Assembly (NCBI GenBank): GCA_037693485.1
Contig: CM075350.1
Coordinates: 68,552,001-68,616,000, forward strand
Source of the DNA: Kitagawia praeruptora
Taxonomy: Eukaryota > Streptophyta > Magnoliopsida > Apiales > Apiaceae
DNA length: 64,000 bases
Reading direction: 5' to 3'
The position numbers and the translations under genes were made by a program. The notes below the pieces were generated by a model. It was given only the letters and a program-made list of their open reading frames with translations, searched no databases and had not been told where the DNA came from. Positions 10,999-20,241 of the stretch are shown here, in pieces (position 1 is the first letter of the stretch; each line of letters opens with the position of its first letter).

Positions 10999-13900
10999 TC
11001 AATCTGTCATTGCAGGGCATTAAGCAAAAGAGAAATAAAGTCATATGGGTGCTGGATAGTGGAGCATCGAGGCATATGACAGGAAACAAGTCCCTGCTTA
11101 CAGAGTTGGTTATGAAAGCTGGCCCTTATGTTACCTTTGGAGATGGCAGCATAGGTGTGACAAAGGGATATGGCAAACTGAAAACTGGCAATGTCATCAT
11201 TGAAGATATTTCCTATGTTGAGGGATTAAAGCATAATTTGTTGAGTATCAGTCAATTCTGTGACAAAGGTTACGAAATTGTCTTCAACAAGAAAGGTGTA
11301 TCAATCACTCACATCAAGGAAGGATCACTGGCTTTGAGAGGAGTTCGAAAGGCAGATCTTTTTGTTGCAGACATGGATTCAGCAAATCAGAATGAAGTTA
11401 CCTGTTTCTACAGCAAAGCTTCGGATGATGAAAGCTGGTTATGGCACAAAAAGTTATCTCACTTAAACTTCAAAACGATGAATGCTCTCGCGAGGCGAGA
11501 ATTGGTGAGAGATCTACCTCAAATGGAGTTCGCTCCGAAAGGACTCTGTGAAGCCTGTGAAATGGGAAAGTCGAAACGAGCATCGCATAAAAGCAAAGAA
11601 ATTTCTAGTATCACTGAGCCTCTGCAACTTCTTCATATGGATTTGTTTGGCCCAGTGAATGTCCTATCTTTATCTAGGAAAAGATATGCATTGGTAATCG
11701 TGGATGACTTCTCCAAGTATACATGGGTATTGTTCGCAATGACGAAAGACGAAGTACCTTTCCTAATCATTGATCACATCACTCAAATTGAGAATGTTTC
11801 AACACTTACTGTGAAGACGATTAGATCAGACAATGGCACTGAATTCAAAAACGCAGTGCTAAATGACTTCTGTGTATCTAAGGGAATACGTCGTCAGTAT
11901 TCAGCCCCGAGAACTCCACAACAAAATGGAGTAGTTGAAAGGAAGAATAGAACATTGGTTGAAGCAGCAAGAACTTTGTTGTGTGATTCGAAACTTCCTC
12001 TGTATTTCTGGGCAGAAGCAGTGAGTACCGTGTGTTACACTCAAAATCGATCCTTGATCATAAAAGATGAAGAAAAGACACCATGTGAGCTAATGAATGG
12101 AAGAAGACCAACAATCAAATACTTTCATGTCTTCGGAGCAAAATGCTATGTACTTATAGATGATGAAAATCTTGGCAAGTTTGCAGCAAAAGCTCGTGAA
12201 GGAATCTTTGTTGGTTACTCCACAGATGTGGTAGCAGCTTATAGGGTGTTCTTAGTGAATGATCGAAAAGTGACTGAAAGCTACAACGTCAGATTCGACG
12301 ATACCAAACTCTCATCAATTTCAAGAGATTCTAGTGAACCTGAGTCCCTAAAATTTCAGAATCTGGACTTAGAAGAACTTGAAGATGAACCTGAGTTGGT
12401 TGTCCCATTAAATGTTCCAAGTGTACGTGAAGAACCTGAGTCTAGTGAACAAGTTAATTCTACAAGATCAGGAGAGACCTCTTCAGTACGAACCGGCAAC
12501 AACTCAGGGGGAGTAAATAGCAGCTCAAGAACTACTGTTCAAGGCTCGAGTCGAGTTGACTCTAGTTCTGTAGGAGCTGGCACTAACTCAGGGGGAGTTA
12601 GTGAAAGTAATCAAAGTAGTCAGCACCACAACTCAGAAAGTCACGCTGAATCATCAAGACAATTTCCAAGAGAACGGGTATGGAATAGAGACCATCCGTT
12701 TGAATTAATTATTGGTGATCCAGATGCTGGTGTGTCTACTAGAAGAAATGCAAGAGCTGACATGGCTAATATTTGCTTATATTCTGGGTTCTTATCCAAG
12801 CTTGAACCTAAAGAAATAGAAGAAGCTCTTGGTGATGCTGATTGGGTGATTACAATGCAAGAGGAACTCAATCAGTTTGAATGGCAGAAAGTTTGGAAAC
12901 TGGTACCCCGACCAAAGAACAAATCAGTAATTGGAGCAAGGTGGGTATTCAGAAATAAAATGGATGAAAACGGACTTGTAACACGAAACAAGGCTCGTTT
13001 GGTTGCAAAAGGTTATTCTCAGCGAGAAGGAATTGATTATGATGAGACCTATGAACCAGTTGCAAGACTTGAGGCAGTCAGGATGTTTTTGGCATTTGCA
13101 GCACATAAGAACTTCAAGGTTTTCCAGATGGATGTGAAAAGTGCCTTCCTGAACGGAGAGTTAGAAGAAGAAGTGTATCTGGAACAGCCGCCTGGCTTCA
13201 TTGATCCAGAACTTGTGGATTTTGTGTATCTTCTCTTCAAATCTGTCTATGGCCTCAGGCAATCCCCAAGATGTTGGTATGAAACCCTATCCGTATTCTT
13301 AATTGAAAATGGTTTTACTAGGGGAGTAATTGACAAAACATTGTTCTATAAGAATGTGAAGAATGATTTAATACTTGTTCAAGTTTATGTGGACGATATT
13401 ATCTTCGGGTCATCGAATGAACGCTTGTGCGAGAAATTTGCTAAGCTAATGCAAGACAAATACGAGATGAGCATGATGGGAGAGCTATCCTTCTTCCTTG
13501 GGTTACAGATCAGTCAAAGAAAAGATGGTATCTTTATCTGTCAATCTAAGTACGTCAGAGATTTACTCAAGAAGTATAATCTAGAAGATGCATCAGCAGC
13601 TAAGACTCCCATGGCAACAGGCACGAAGCTTGATGAAGACAAATCAGGTAAATCAGTTGACATCACAAGCTATCGAGGTATGATTGGCTCACTTCTCTAT
13701 TTAACTGCAAGTAGACCCGATATAATGTTCGCGACTTGTTTATGTGCAAGGTTCCAAGCGGATCCTAGAGAATCACATCTCGTAGCCGTCAAAAGAATTT
13801 TTAGGTATCTCAAGGGCACACCAAATCTAGGAATTTGGTACCCAAGAGATACAGGTTTTAATCTAATTGGCTATTCGGATTCAGACTATGCAGGTTGCAG

Positions 13901-14330
13901 GATTGATAGGAAAAGCACATCTGGTGCTTGTCAATTTCTTGGCAGAAGATTGGTGTCCTGGCAAAGTAAAAAGCAACATACAGTATCTACTTCTACTGCT
14001 GAAGCTGAGTACATTGCTGCTGGAAGCTGTGTAGCTCAAATACTGTGGATGAGGAACCAATTGAAGGATTATGGCATGGAGCACAAGAAAATTCCAATTA
14101 TGTGTGACAACACAAGTGCCATTGCCATAACCAACAATCCTGTAGATCACTCAAGAACCAAGCACATCGACATCAGGTATCACTTCATAAGAGAACATGT
14201 CGAGGAGGGGACTGTGGAGCTACATTTCGTGCCCACAATGCAACAAATTGCAGATATATTCACCAAACCTCTTGATGAAGTAACATTCAATAGGTTGGTT
14301 GGTGAATTGGGAATGCTTAACACAAGTTAG
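10947..14330 (+). CDS. pol: Pol polyprotein: protease, integrase, reverse transcriptase, RNase H
   Basis: The frame is open from 10947 and has no usable ATG before the protease, so it is probably made as a Gag-Pol fusion by -1 frameshifting within 10947-10998. Domains in order: aspartic protease (LDSGASRHMTG, about 11052); GAG-pre-integrase zinc domain (LWHKKLSHLNF, then CEACEMGK, about 11440-11570); integrase catalytic core with D, D and E at HMDLFGPV (about 11635), RSDNGTEF (about 11823) and NGVVERKNR (about 11925); a linker rich in Ser/Glu; copia RT (RWVFRNKMDENG about 12940; YVDDIIFGS about 13385); RNase H (STAEAEYIAAGS about 13993; DNTSAIAI about 14107). All catalytic residues I can check are present and there are no internal stops. 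Integrase before RT is diagnostic of Ty1/copia. Confidence 0.93.
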   Translation: MLSKSWAQSKLGSEESLINLSLQGIKQKRNKVIWVLDSGASRHMTGNKSLLTELVMKAGPYVTFGDGSIGVTKGYGKLKTGNVIIEDISYVEGLKHNLLSISQFCDKGYEIVFNKKGVSITHIKEGSLALRGVRKADLFVADMDSANQNEVTCFYSKASDDESWLWHKKLSHLNFKTMNALARRELVRDLPQMEFAPKGLCEACEMGKSKRASHKSKEISSITEPLQLLHMDLFGPVNVLSLSRKRYALVIVDDFSKYTWVLFAMTKDEVPFLIIDHITQIENVSTLTVKTIRSDNGTEFKNAVLNDFCVSKGIRRQYSAPRTPQQNGVVERKNRTLVEAARTLLCDSKLPLYFWAEAVSTVCYTQNRSLIIKDEEKTPCELMNGRRPTIKYFHVFGAKCYVLIDDENLGKFAAKAREGIFVGYSTDVVAAYRVFLVNDRKVTESYNVRFDDTKLSSISRDSSEPESLKFQNLDLEELEDEPELVVPLNVPSVREEPESSEQVNSTRSGETSSVRTGNNSGGVNSSSRTTVQGSSRVDSSSVGAGTNSGGVSESNQSSQHHNSESHAESSRQFPRERVWNRDHPFELIIGDPDAGVSTRRNARADMANICLYSGFLSKLEPKEIEEALGDADWVITMQEELNQFEWQKVWKLVPRPKNKSVIGARWVFRNKMDENGLVTRNKARLVAKGYSQREGIDYDETYEPVARLEAVRMFLAFAAHKNFKVFQMDVKSAFLNGELEEEVYLEQPPGFIDPELVDFVYLLFKSVYGLRQSPRCWYETLSVFLIENGFTRGVIDKTLFYKNVKNDLILVQVYVDDIIFGSSNERLCEKFAKLMQDKYEMSMMGELSFFLGLQISQRKDGIFICQSKYVRDLLKKYNLEDASAAKTPMATGTKLDEDKSGKSVDITSYRGMIGSLLYLTASRPDIMFATCLCARFQADPRESHLVAVKRIFRYLKGTPNLGIWYPRDTGFNLIGYSDSDYAGCRIDRKSTSGACQFLGRRLVSWQSKKQHTVSTSTAEAEYIAAGSCVAQILWMRNQLKDYGMEHKKIPIMCDNTSAIAITNNPVDHSRTKHIDIRYHFIREHVEEGTVELHFVPTMQQIADIFTKPLDEVTFNRLVGELGMLNTS

Positions 14331-14744
14331 TAAAGCCTTCTATCTGTAAAATCCATGGTTATGTTTGTATATGCAATTTGTTTAATCATTATGTGCTTAG
14401 ACTTTAAAATGCCTAATTAATGATTATTATAGGGTGCATATAGTGTGATTTGGCATGAATTCAGTGTGTTTTAAGTGTCTTTTATAGCACAAATCTTTGA
14501 ATTTATGCTTGTTAGATTGCATGATCATAGGGGGAGTTAAATTCATAATATTCTAAATATTGCATGATTTTTAGATGAATTTACCTGTGTTTTTCATGTA
14601 ATTAGAGGCCTTAGAATTATCAAGGAATGTTTTAATTATGTCATATATTAAAATCCTTGAATTGATATTTATATTAATTTGACAAAATTAATTGTTGAGT
14701 TTTTCAAAGAAAAATTGTCAAATTATTCTAAGTATCTTCAAAAT

Positions 14745-15330
14745 TTCGAGTTAGTCACTATCTCGAAACTCATCTTGAAATTCCAGTTGAATTTCGATTT
14801 GAGCTTCCAGAGTGAAGTTTTGAAAATTCTAAGTCTGGGAAGAATTTCGAGTTAGACTCTATCTCGAAATTTATCTCGAAATTCGACTTAGGGTTCAAAT
14901 TAGAGTTACCAGTGTGCCTATTTATGTTATCTTCAAAATATTCGAGATAAAGTCTATCTCGAACTCCATCTCGAAATTGAGATGAGGTTTCCATTTTTGG
15001 AGATATTTTTGAAGAGAACTGAGAATTACTTCGAGTTAGTCTCTATCTCGAAACTCAACTCGAATTTCGACTTGATGTTCGAGATAGAGCTCTCAGTTTG
15101 GTTAAGGGGATTTTTTTTTTCGAGTTAACTCCTAACTCGAAGTCTATCTCGAATTTCTACTTGAATTTCGAGATAGGTTTCCCTAGTAATGTTGGTGGTT
15201 TGTGCTGTTTACATGGTCTTCAATAGATAAATGGTTCAAGTTTTTCGAGTTAACAGTTATCTCGAACTCTATCTCGAAGTTCGACTTAAAATGTTCGAGA
15301 TAGACTTCGAGATAGAGTTTCGACTTGAGT
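14745..15330 (+). repeat. Degenerate tandem repeat rich in TCGAA/CTATCTCGAA between pol and the extra ORF
   Basis: About six units begin TTCGAG(T/A)TA at 14745, 14846, 14941, 15030, 15119 and 15244, so the period is about 90-125 bp. Each holds paired CTATCTCGAA and TTCGACTT motifs in both orientations, so hairpins are likely. The block is noncoding. The second Sirevirus-like LTR (60720-61150) carries an analogous dense TCGAA array. Confidence 0.75.
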
Positions 15331-15400
15331 TCTCCCTGTATGTACTTAGAGTTTTCATTATTTTTTAACAGGGATACTTTAGTCATTTCACATTAATGTC

Positions 15401-15408
15401 TATATATA
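15401..15408 (+). promoter_or_regulatory. Candidate internal TATA box for the extra ORF
   Basis: TATATATA in an AT-rich setting about 490 bases upstream of ATG 15902. Pyrimidine-rich sequence follows at 15422-15440, like a plant initiator region. This could drive a subgenomic mRNA for the extra ORF; splicing from the genomic RNA is the alternative. Inference only. Confidence 0.35.
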
Positions 15409-15901
15409 CATATCTAACTCGATCTTTTCTTTCACTTTTACCTAATAGAGTTTTACAGCCGCCCCATATACATACAGGCGATTTCATAGTTTCAAATCAT
15501 TGTTCGTGATTTTTGTGACTAATCTCATACGGACAACGAATTAATGCCCATTTTTAGACTGCTATAACCTGTGTGTTACCATTAATCTCTGTTCTTGTGT
15601 GTTTGTGTCACTGTTCATCTTTCTTGAGATATATACACACGTATATACACACATAATTTCACAGATCTGTTCAAAAACGATTTTACACACACACACTTCA
15701 CTGTTAAAGCAGATTTAATCATTGGTTTGAAATTTGCCTCTCATTAACTGTCACTTGAAGCCCGTAGTTTAATTTCTCAAAAAGGGACTTTTGTGTTCTT
15801 GATAAATTAAAAGGGATTTAACGGTTAATTCTCTAATTAATTGTTTTTCAAAGAATTAAAATTAAAATTCACATCTTTTAAAAGAAAAACTCTTAATTAA
15901 A

Positions 15902-18900
15902 ATGGCTCACCAATTTTCACTTGCCAAAAACAATTTTTATAATATTTCTACGGAAATTGGTGATCAACTCCCGCGCTTTAAGTCTTGGATACGATTTCTC
16001 AATTTGTATTCCAAAGCTAGCGATGCTTTTACTGCTAAACCTACACTAGTGCATGATGCTTTACAGCAATTATGGACTAGTGCGGTTTCTTTTGGGAGCA
16101 AATCAACCCCCTTTGGTTTCAGGTTTACCTTAGCGGGTCAGGAATATGTGGTGACTGAACAAATTGTCAACAAGGTTCTGGGATTCCCCATTAAAGATGT
16201 TTATGATCCAGAACCTACAGCTGCACAACGCCTCAGTTTCTTTGAAGAAATAGGATGTTATACTCCGACTGGCCGGATCACTGGAAACATCCAAAAACAA
16301 TTCTTTCATGTGGAATGGAATTACTTTTTCGAGGCCATCACAAGATGTTTTCGGGCACGAGAAAGCGATTACCATCAAATTTCCATTCCCATGCAAAACC
16401 TTGGAATTGCCCTAGCAAGAGAACTGGACATAAATTATGGACGCATAGTTCTCTCGGAGATAGTTGGTGTAATGGGATCTCTAGCAAGCCGAGACCTCAA
16501 CACAAAAGATGTTATCTGCTGGTTTCCTCGGTTCTTACAGATGCTGATTAATCATTTTATACCGAAGGATGCTCTTGCAGTTAGACAGAGTTTTGCCAGA
16601 AGTCAAAAATCTCCACCGCTAGGGATGGGCACTAAGTCACTGTCAACAATTGATAATCAGGATAAACATCATGGAAAACCAATGTCAATTCCTGATACCT
16701 TACAAAAGTGGCTTACATATGATGAGGGAGTTACCACTTTGATGGAATTATCGCAAGTTTCATCACATGCTCAGAATCGGTCTGCTCATGCTGAGGCATT
16801 TGAAGAGATTCCAGATGAGCAAAGCGGTGACGAACAAGGTAATGAATCAGGTAATCTCTCTCTACATTCTACTCATTCCTCTTCCTATGTTTCTGATTCC
16901 CAGACCCAAGAGACTGCTAGCCCGCAAAATCTATCCCAGGGTGAGAGATATATTTCTAATTCTCTGTCACCTAAGTCACCGGGATCCAAACAGCCAGCAC
17001 ATATAGATGTAGGAAATGATGAGGAGAGTGACCCCGAAGAGCAGCCTCTTACTCGAAAGAAAGCCAAAATTTCTCATGCTGCTACTTCTAAACCTCAGTC
17101 AAACCCTAGAGTGTCACACGCAACCACTCCACCTCACGAGAGTGGTTCACCCCTTGAACAATCTGCACATAGGGATTTTGATTTTGATGATGAGTATGTA
17201 CCTCTTGAAGATGCTGTTACTTCAAAAGGACATGAAGCTTTAAAAACTTCAGCCGTACCTTCACCGGTACGTACTGATGCTACAAAGAGGATCGGTTCTG
17301 ATGTTGTACAAGAACACTTTGTAGCCTCTCAGCCTGAGATTCCAACTCAGGAACAAACAGCAATTGATCCCATAACTGCAAATTATATTTCTTATCAAGT
17401 TTCTGCAGGTACTGCTTCATATTTTGGATCATTTATTGAAGATATACACGAGCGTGAGACAGGGAGTGTGTGTGAGAGGTTAGGGAGAGAGGGACCTTCA
17501 TTTTTAAGGCCCGAAACCGAGCGCCAAATACCAACAGAACGAGAATTAGAGCGAGGTCACCTAAACCAAACACCGTCCCTTAATACTGAAAATCTTGAAT
17601 CTCGTATGTCTTCTATGGAAAATCAACTGAAGCAGTTTGGGCAGTCAATGGGGCAGTTAGGGATGAACGTTGGAAACAATCAAAGGGCCCTTGACGACTA
17701 CGCAGCACGAATGGCAATTCAAGCTACGGCTTTTAATGATTTGACAAATCAGGTAAATGACTTGGGCCATGCTGCTGGTGTCTTGGGAAACACTCTGAAT
17801 GACAGGATGGGAGCAATGGAGCTTACAATGGATAATCTGGCTGTGGAGATAAGCAGAGTTATGTTCGCAATCAGAAGTTTTGTGCCTCAGGAGTGTTTCG
17901 CGCCACAACAACCTCCCCCAGATGCTGGTACAGGTGGTGCTAGTGGAGCAGGACCCTACGGTTCTGGTTTTGAAGATTCTTACGCAGCTGGTGGATCTGG
18001 AGACCAGGGTGGAGTTCACGATAACTCACCTAAGGGGGAGAGTATAAAGGAGACGAGACAGCAGGGAGTTCAAATCGAAGAAATTCAAGAACATGCTGAT
18101 CTTGTCAAAGAAATTGAAGTTGAGCCGTCTGTTGAAGAAGAGGCTCTGAGGAGGAGAAAGGGTAAGGCAATAATGGTTGAGCAAGATGAACCATTTATTG
18201 ACCTGAGCCATCAAGAAAAAGTACAGGAGGTAATTGATTCAGATTCTGATATGGAAGACGCACCTTTAAAACATGCTATAAAGAGATCATTGAAGGATCA
18301 AGGTGGCGGTGCTGGGATGTCTGTCGGAAGGCCTGAAGAAATTACTGTTGATGAGGAAACCCTTAAATCTCAAAAGTTAGCCTTGGAACAAGCTGAGTTC
18401 TTTAAAATGAAGGAAATGCAAGATCGTGCTGCGTTTCAGGAAAAGAAAGCGGAGCTACAAGGGAAGCAGTACGATTATGAGCTTGCAAGGCTAGCTGATC
18501 CTCAAATTGATCTGGACAATAGAAGGATAGGGCAGAAGTGGGATGACGCAAGGAAGATATTGATGGGACCATGTACAAAAGGAGATCATAACAAGGAGGC
18601 AGATGATCTGTTCTACAACCTAAATTTGCAGAATCCAATGGCTGCTGACTACATAAGTGCTTTAAAGAGATTAATTTCTAAAGTCAGGGTTGGATACAAT
18701 TCAACGCAAAAGGAGTGGCAGGTTATTTTGTCTTTCACAGAAGGAGTCCCAATGTCTTTCATGTATGTGGATGACCAATTCATGACGAGAAGATCTGCAT
18801 CAGAGTTGTTCTTGCTAGCAACAAAAATTCAATACTCTCATTCTGAGAATCTAAGCATTCTGTATAGGGATCACTTAATGCAGCTAGCAGAGGACAAGGG

Positions 18901-19897
18901 TCCAGAATTCTCAGCATATCCAAATGTTGTCCGGATGGTGGTTGACAGTAAATTGAAGAGGGTGAGCTTGGAGGAAAAGGACTTAATGGAACTTTCAGTG
19001 GAATCTCTTAAGGCCGTCTGTAGGCAAATGATGAGTAAGGGATTCGCTTCTGAGCTTAAAGAAAAATCAGTGAAGATCATTGAAAGCGTCATACTAAAGA
19101 AGAGCAATGAGGTGTGGAAGTGTGATGTCATTGCTCCAAACCCTCTTGATAATGTGAAGATTGAACCAGAGCTGATAGAGAAGAATTGGAATATTCTTCA
19201 AGCAATGAAGAATGTTGATGAAGCTCTGAATCTTCCTTCTGGAGCACTTGAACAAGGAGAGATAAGGGAGGCAGTTGGTGTTCCAGGAAGAGATAGTGTA
19301 TACTGGATACACTCTTTTGCTGATAATACAGCTGATGCCTTAGTATTCATAGATGCAGACCAGAAGCAAACACTCTTGCATATGAGTAGACAATGGTTGA
19401 AGCAGACTCAAGATGCTGCATTTCTGGAGAAAGTTTTATATGTGTTCAAATGGGAAGATGTGGAAGTTAAGTATGTGAAAGAAAAGCAGAGACTCGTGAG
19501 TTACCTATCTGATGTAGTAGTGGAAAAGAAGCGATTGGAGCAAGATGCGGCTAGTGTCCACAATACTAACCATGTCAAAGGCTATCCCAAAATGATCTAT
19601 TGTCATTTTAAAGCTGATAAAACTCATAGGAAACCTCGGCTTATAATGAAGAAATTTGAGGAAATTCCAGAGATCAGGACTACTCAGGAGGTGGACAAAC
19701 TCAGAAGGCTTTTCAAACATCCTTACCCAGAACCCAGGAACCCTCTAGAGATGGAAGCAGTAAGACTGTTGAATACTAGGTGGACGCAACTTCATAATCC
19801 AGTATATAAGAAACAAAAGCAGCAGGAGGAGAAGCGCAGAAGGCAGAAAGAAGAAAAAGATCAAGCTGCTGAAGCTAGGAAAAGGAAACGGAATTAG
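15902..19897 (+). CDS. Extra 3' ORF of the copia element (1331 aa), function unknown
   Basis: This single intact frame lies between pol and the 3' LTR, where SIRE-type elements carry an env-like or extra ORF. Residues 1-250 look globular (FRFTLAGQEYVVTEQIV, FFEAITRCFRA). They resemble, from memory, the plant-transposon-associated proteins found downstream of pol in other eudicot copia elements. Residues about 280-520 are Ser/Glu/Pro-rich. Residues about 560-665 look like a coiled coil (LESRMSSMENQLKQFG). A Gly-rich stretch at about 680-710, acidic segments (DSDSDMEDAP) and a Lys/Glu-rich helix at about 820-860 follow, then a globular region to about 1300. The tail is strongly basic (KEEKDQAAEARKRKRN). 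I see no signal peptide and no convincing membrane helix, which argues against an envelope glycoprotein. Translation needs its own mRNA or splicing. Confidence 0.85.
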   Translation: MAHQFSLAKNNFYNISTEIGDQLPRFKSWIRFLNLYSKASDAFTAKPTLVHDALQQLWTSAVSFGSKSTPFGFRFTLAGQEYVVTEQIVNKVLGFPIKDVYDPEPTAAQRLSFFEEIGCYTPTGRITGNIQKQFFHVEWNYFFEAITRCFRARESDYHQISIPMQNLGIALARELDINYGRIVLSEIVGVMGSLASRDLNTKDVICWFPRFLQMLINHFIPKDALAVRQSFARSQKSPPLGMGTKSLSTIDNQDKHHGKPMSIPDTLQKWLTYDEGVTTLMELSQVSSHAQNRSAHAEAFEEIPDEQSGDEQGNESGNLSLHSTHSSSYVSDSQTQETASPQNLSQGERYISNSLSPKSPGSKQPAHIDVGNDEESDPEEQPLTRKKAKISHAATSKPQSNPRVSHATTPPHESGSPLEQSAHRDFDFDDEYVPLEDAVTSKGHEALKTSAVPSPVRTDATKRIGSDVVQEHFVASQPEIPTQEQTAIDPITANYISYQVSAGTASYFGSFIEDIHERETGSVCERLGREGPSFLRPETERQIPTERELERGHLNQTPSLNTENLESRMSSMENQLKQFGQSMGQLGMNVGNNQRALDDYAARMAIQATAFNDLTNQVNDLGHAAGVLGNTLNDRMGAMELTMDNLAVEISRVMFAIRSFVPQECFAPQQPPPDAGTGGASGAGPYGSGFEDSYAAGGSGDQGGVHDNSPKGESIKETRQQGVQIEEIQEHADLVKEIEVEPSVEEEALRRRKGKAIMVEQDEPFIDLSHQEKVQEVIDSDSDMEDAPLKHAIKRSLKDQGGGAGMSVGRPEEITVDEETLKSQKLALEQAEFFKMKEMQDRAAFQEKKAELQGKQYDYELARLADPQIDLDNRRIGQKWDDARKILMGPCTKGDHNKEADDLFYNLNLQNPMAADYISALKRLISKVRVGYNSTQKEWQVILSFTEGVPMSFMYVDDQFMTRRSASELFLLATKIQYSHSENLSILYRDHLMQLAEDKGPEFSAYPNVVRMVVDSKLKRVSLEEKDLMELSVESLKAVCRQMMSKGFASELKEKSVKIIESVILKKSNEVWKCDVIAPNPLDNVKIEPELIEKNWNILQAMKNVDEALNLPSGALEQGEIREAVGVPGRDSVYWIHSFADNTADALVFIDADQKQTLLHMSRQWLKQTQDAAFLEKVLYVFKWEDVEVKYVKEKQRLVSYLSDVVVEKKRLEQDAASVHNTNHVKGYPKMIYCHFKADKTHRKPRLIMKKFEEIPEIRTTQEVDKLRRLFKHPYPEPRNPLEMEAVRLLNTRWTQLHNPVYKKQKQQEEKRRRQKEEKDQAAEARKRKRN

Positions 19898-20230
19898 GGT
19901 TAAAGGTCAGAGTGGTGTGAACTTGAAGTTGGAAAAACTTCATGTCTTTCGGTTGCTTTAACTCACTTGAGGAAAATTCATCTTAGAGTGAATCCAATAA
20001 GGTGATATAAGTTTGACTAAAAGATATGAAATAATCCAGGTGATAGGAATCATTCAAATGATCTTTAATTCGAGGTTCGAATTCTGTTTCTAGTTTAAGT
20101 TCTTTGTATTGTTTTCAAGTAATTTTCAATTGTATATTTTTCAAGAATGTAATGTTAATTATCTTTTCTCGTCTCATTGTTTAGTTGAGTTATCCTTCAT
20201 TAATTTGAATGTCATTGTTAGAAAATCAAA

Positions 20231-20241
20231 TTGGGGGAGAT
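20231..20241 (+). promoter_or_regulatory. Polypurine tract
   Basis: TTGGGGGAGAT directly precedes the 3' LTR and would prime plus-strand DNA synthesis. The same tract, reversed, stands next to the second Sirevirus-like LTR at 61449-61459. Confidence 0.85.

Noticed and set aside
12641..14150. Minus-strand open frames under pol
   Set aside because: They are shadows of the pol coding frame.
10977..14330. Pol protein starting at 10977
   Set aside because: The codon at 10977 is TTG, not ATG. A plant retrotransposon pol is normally made as a Gag fusion, so I report the open frame from 10947 with no independent start.
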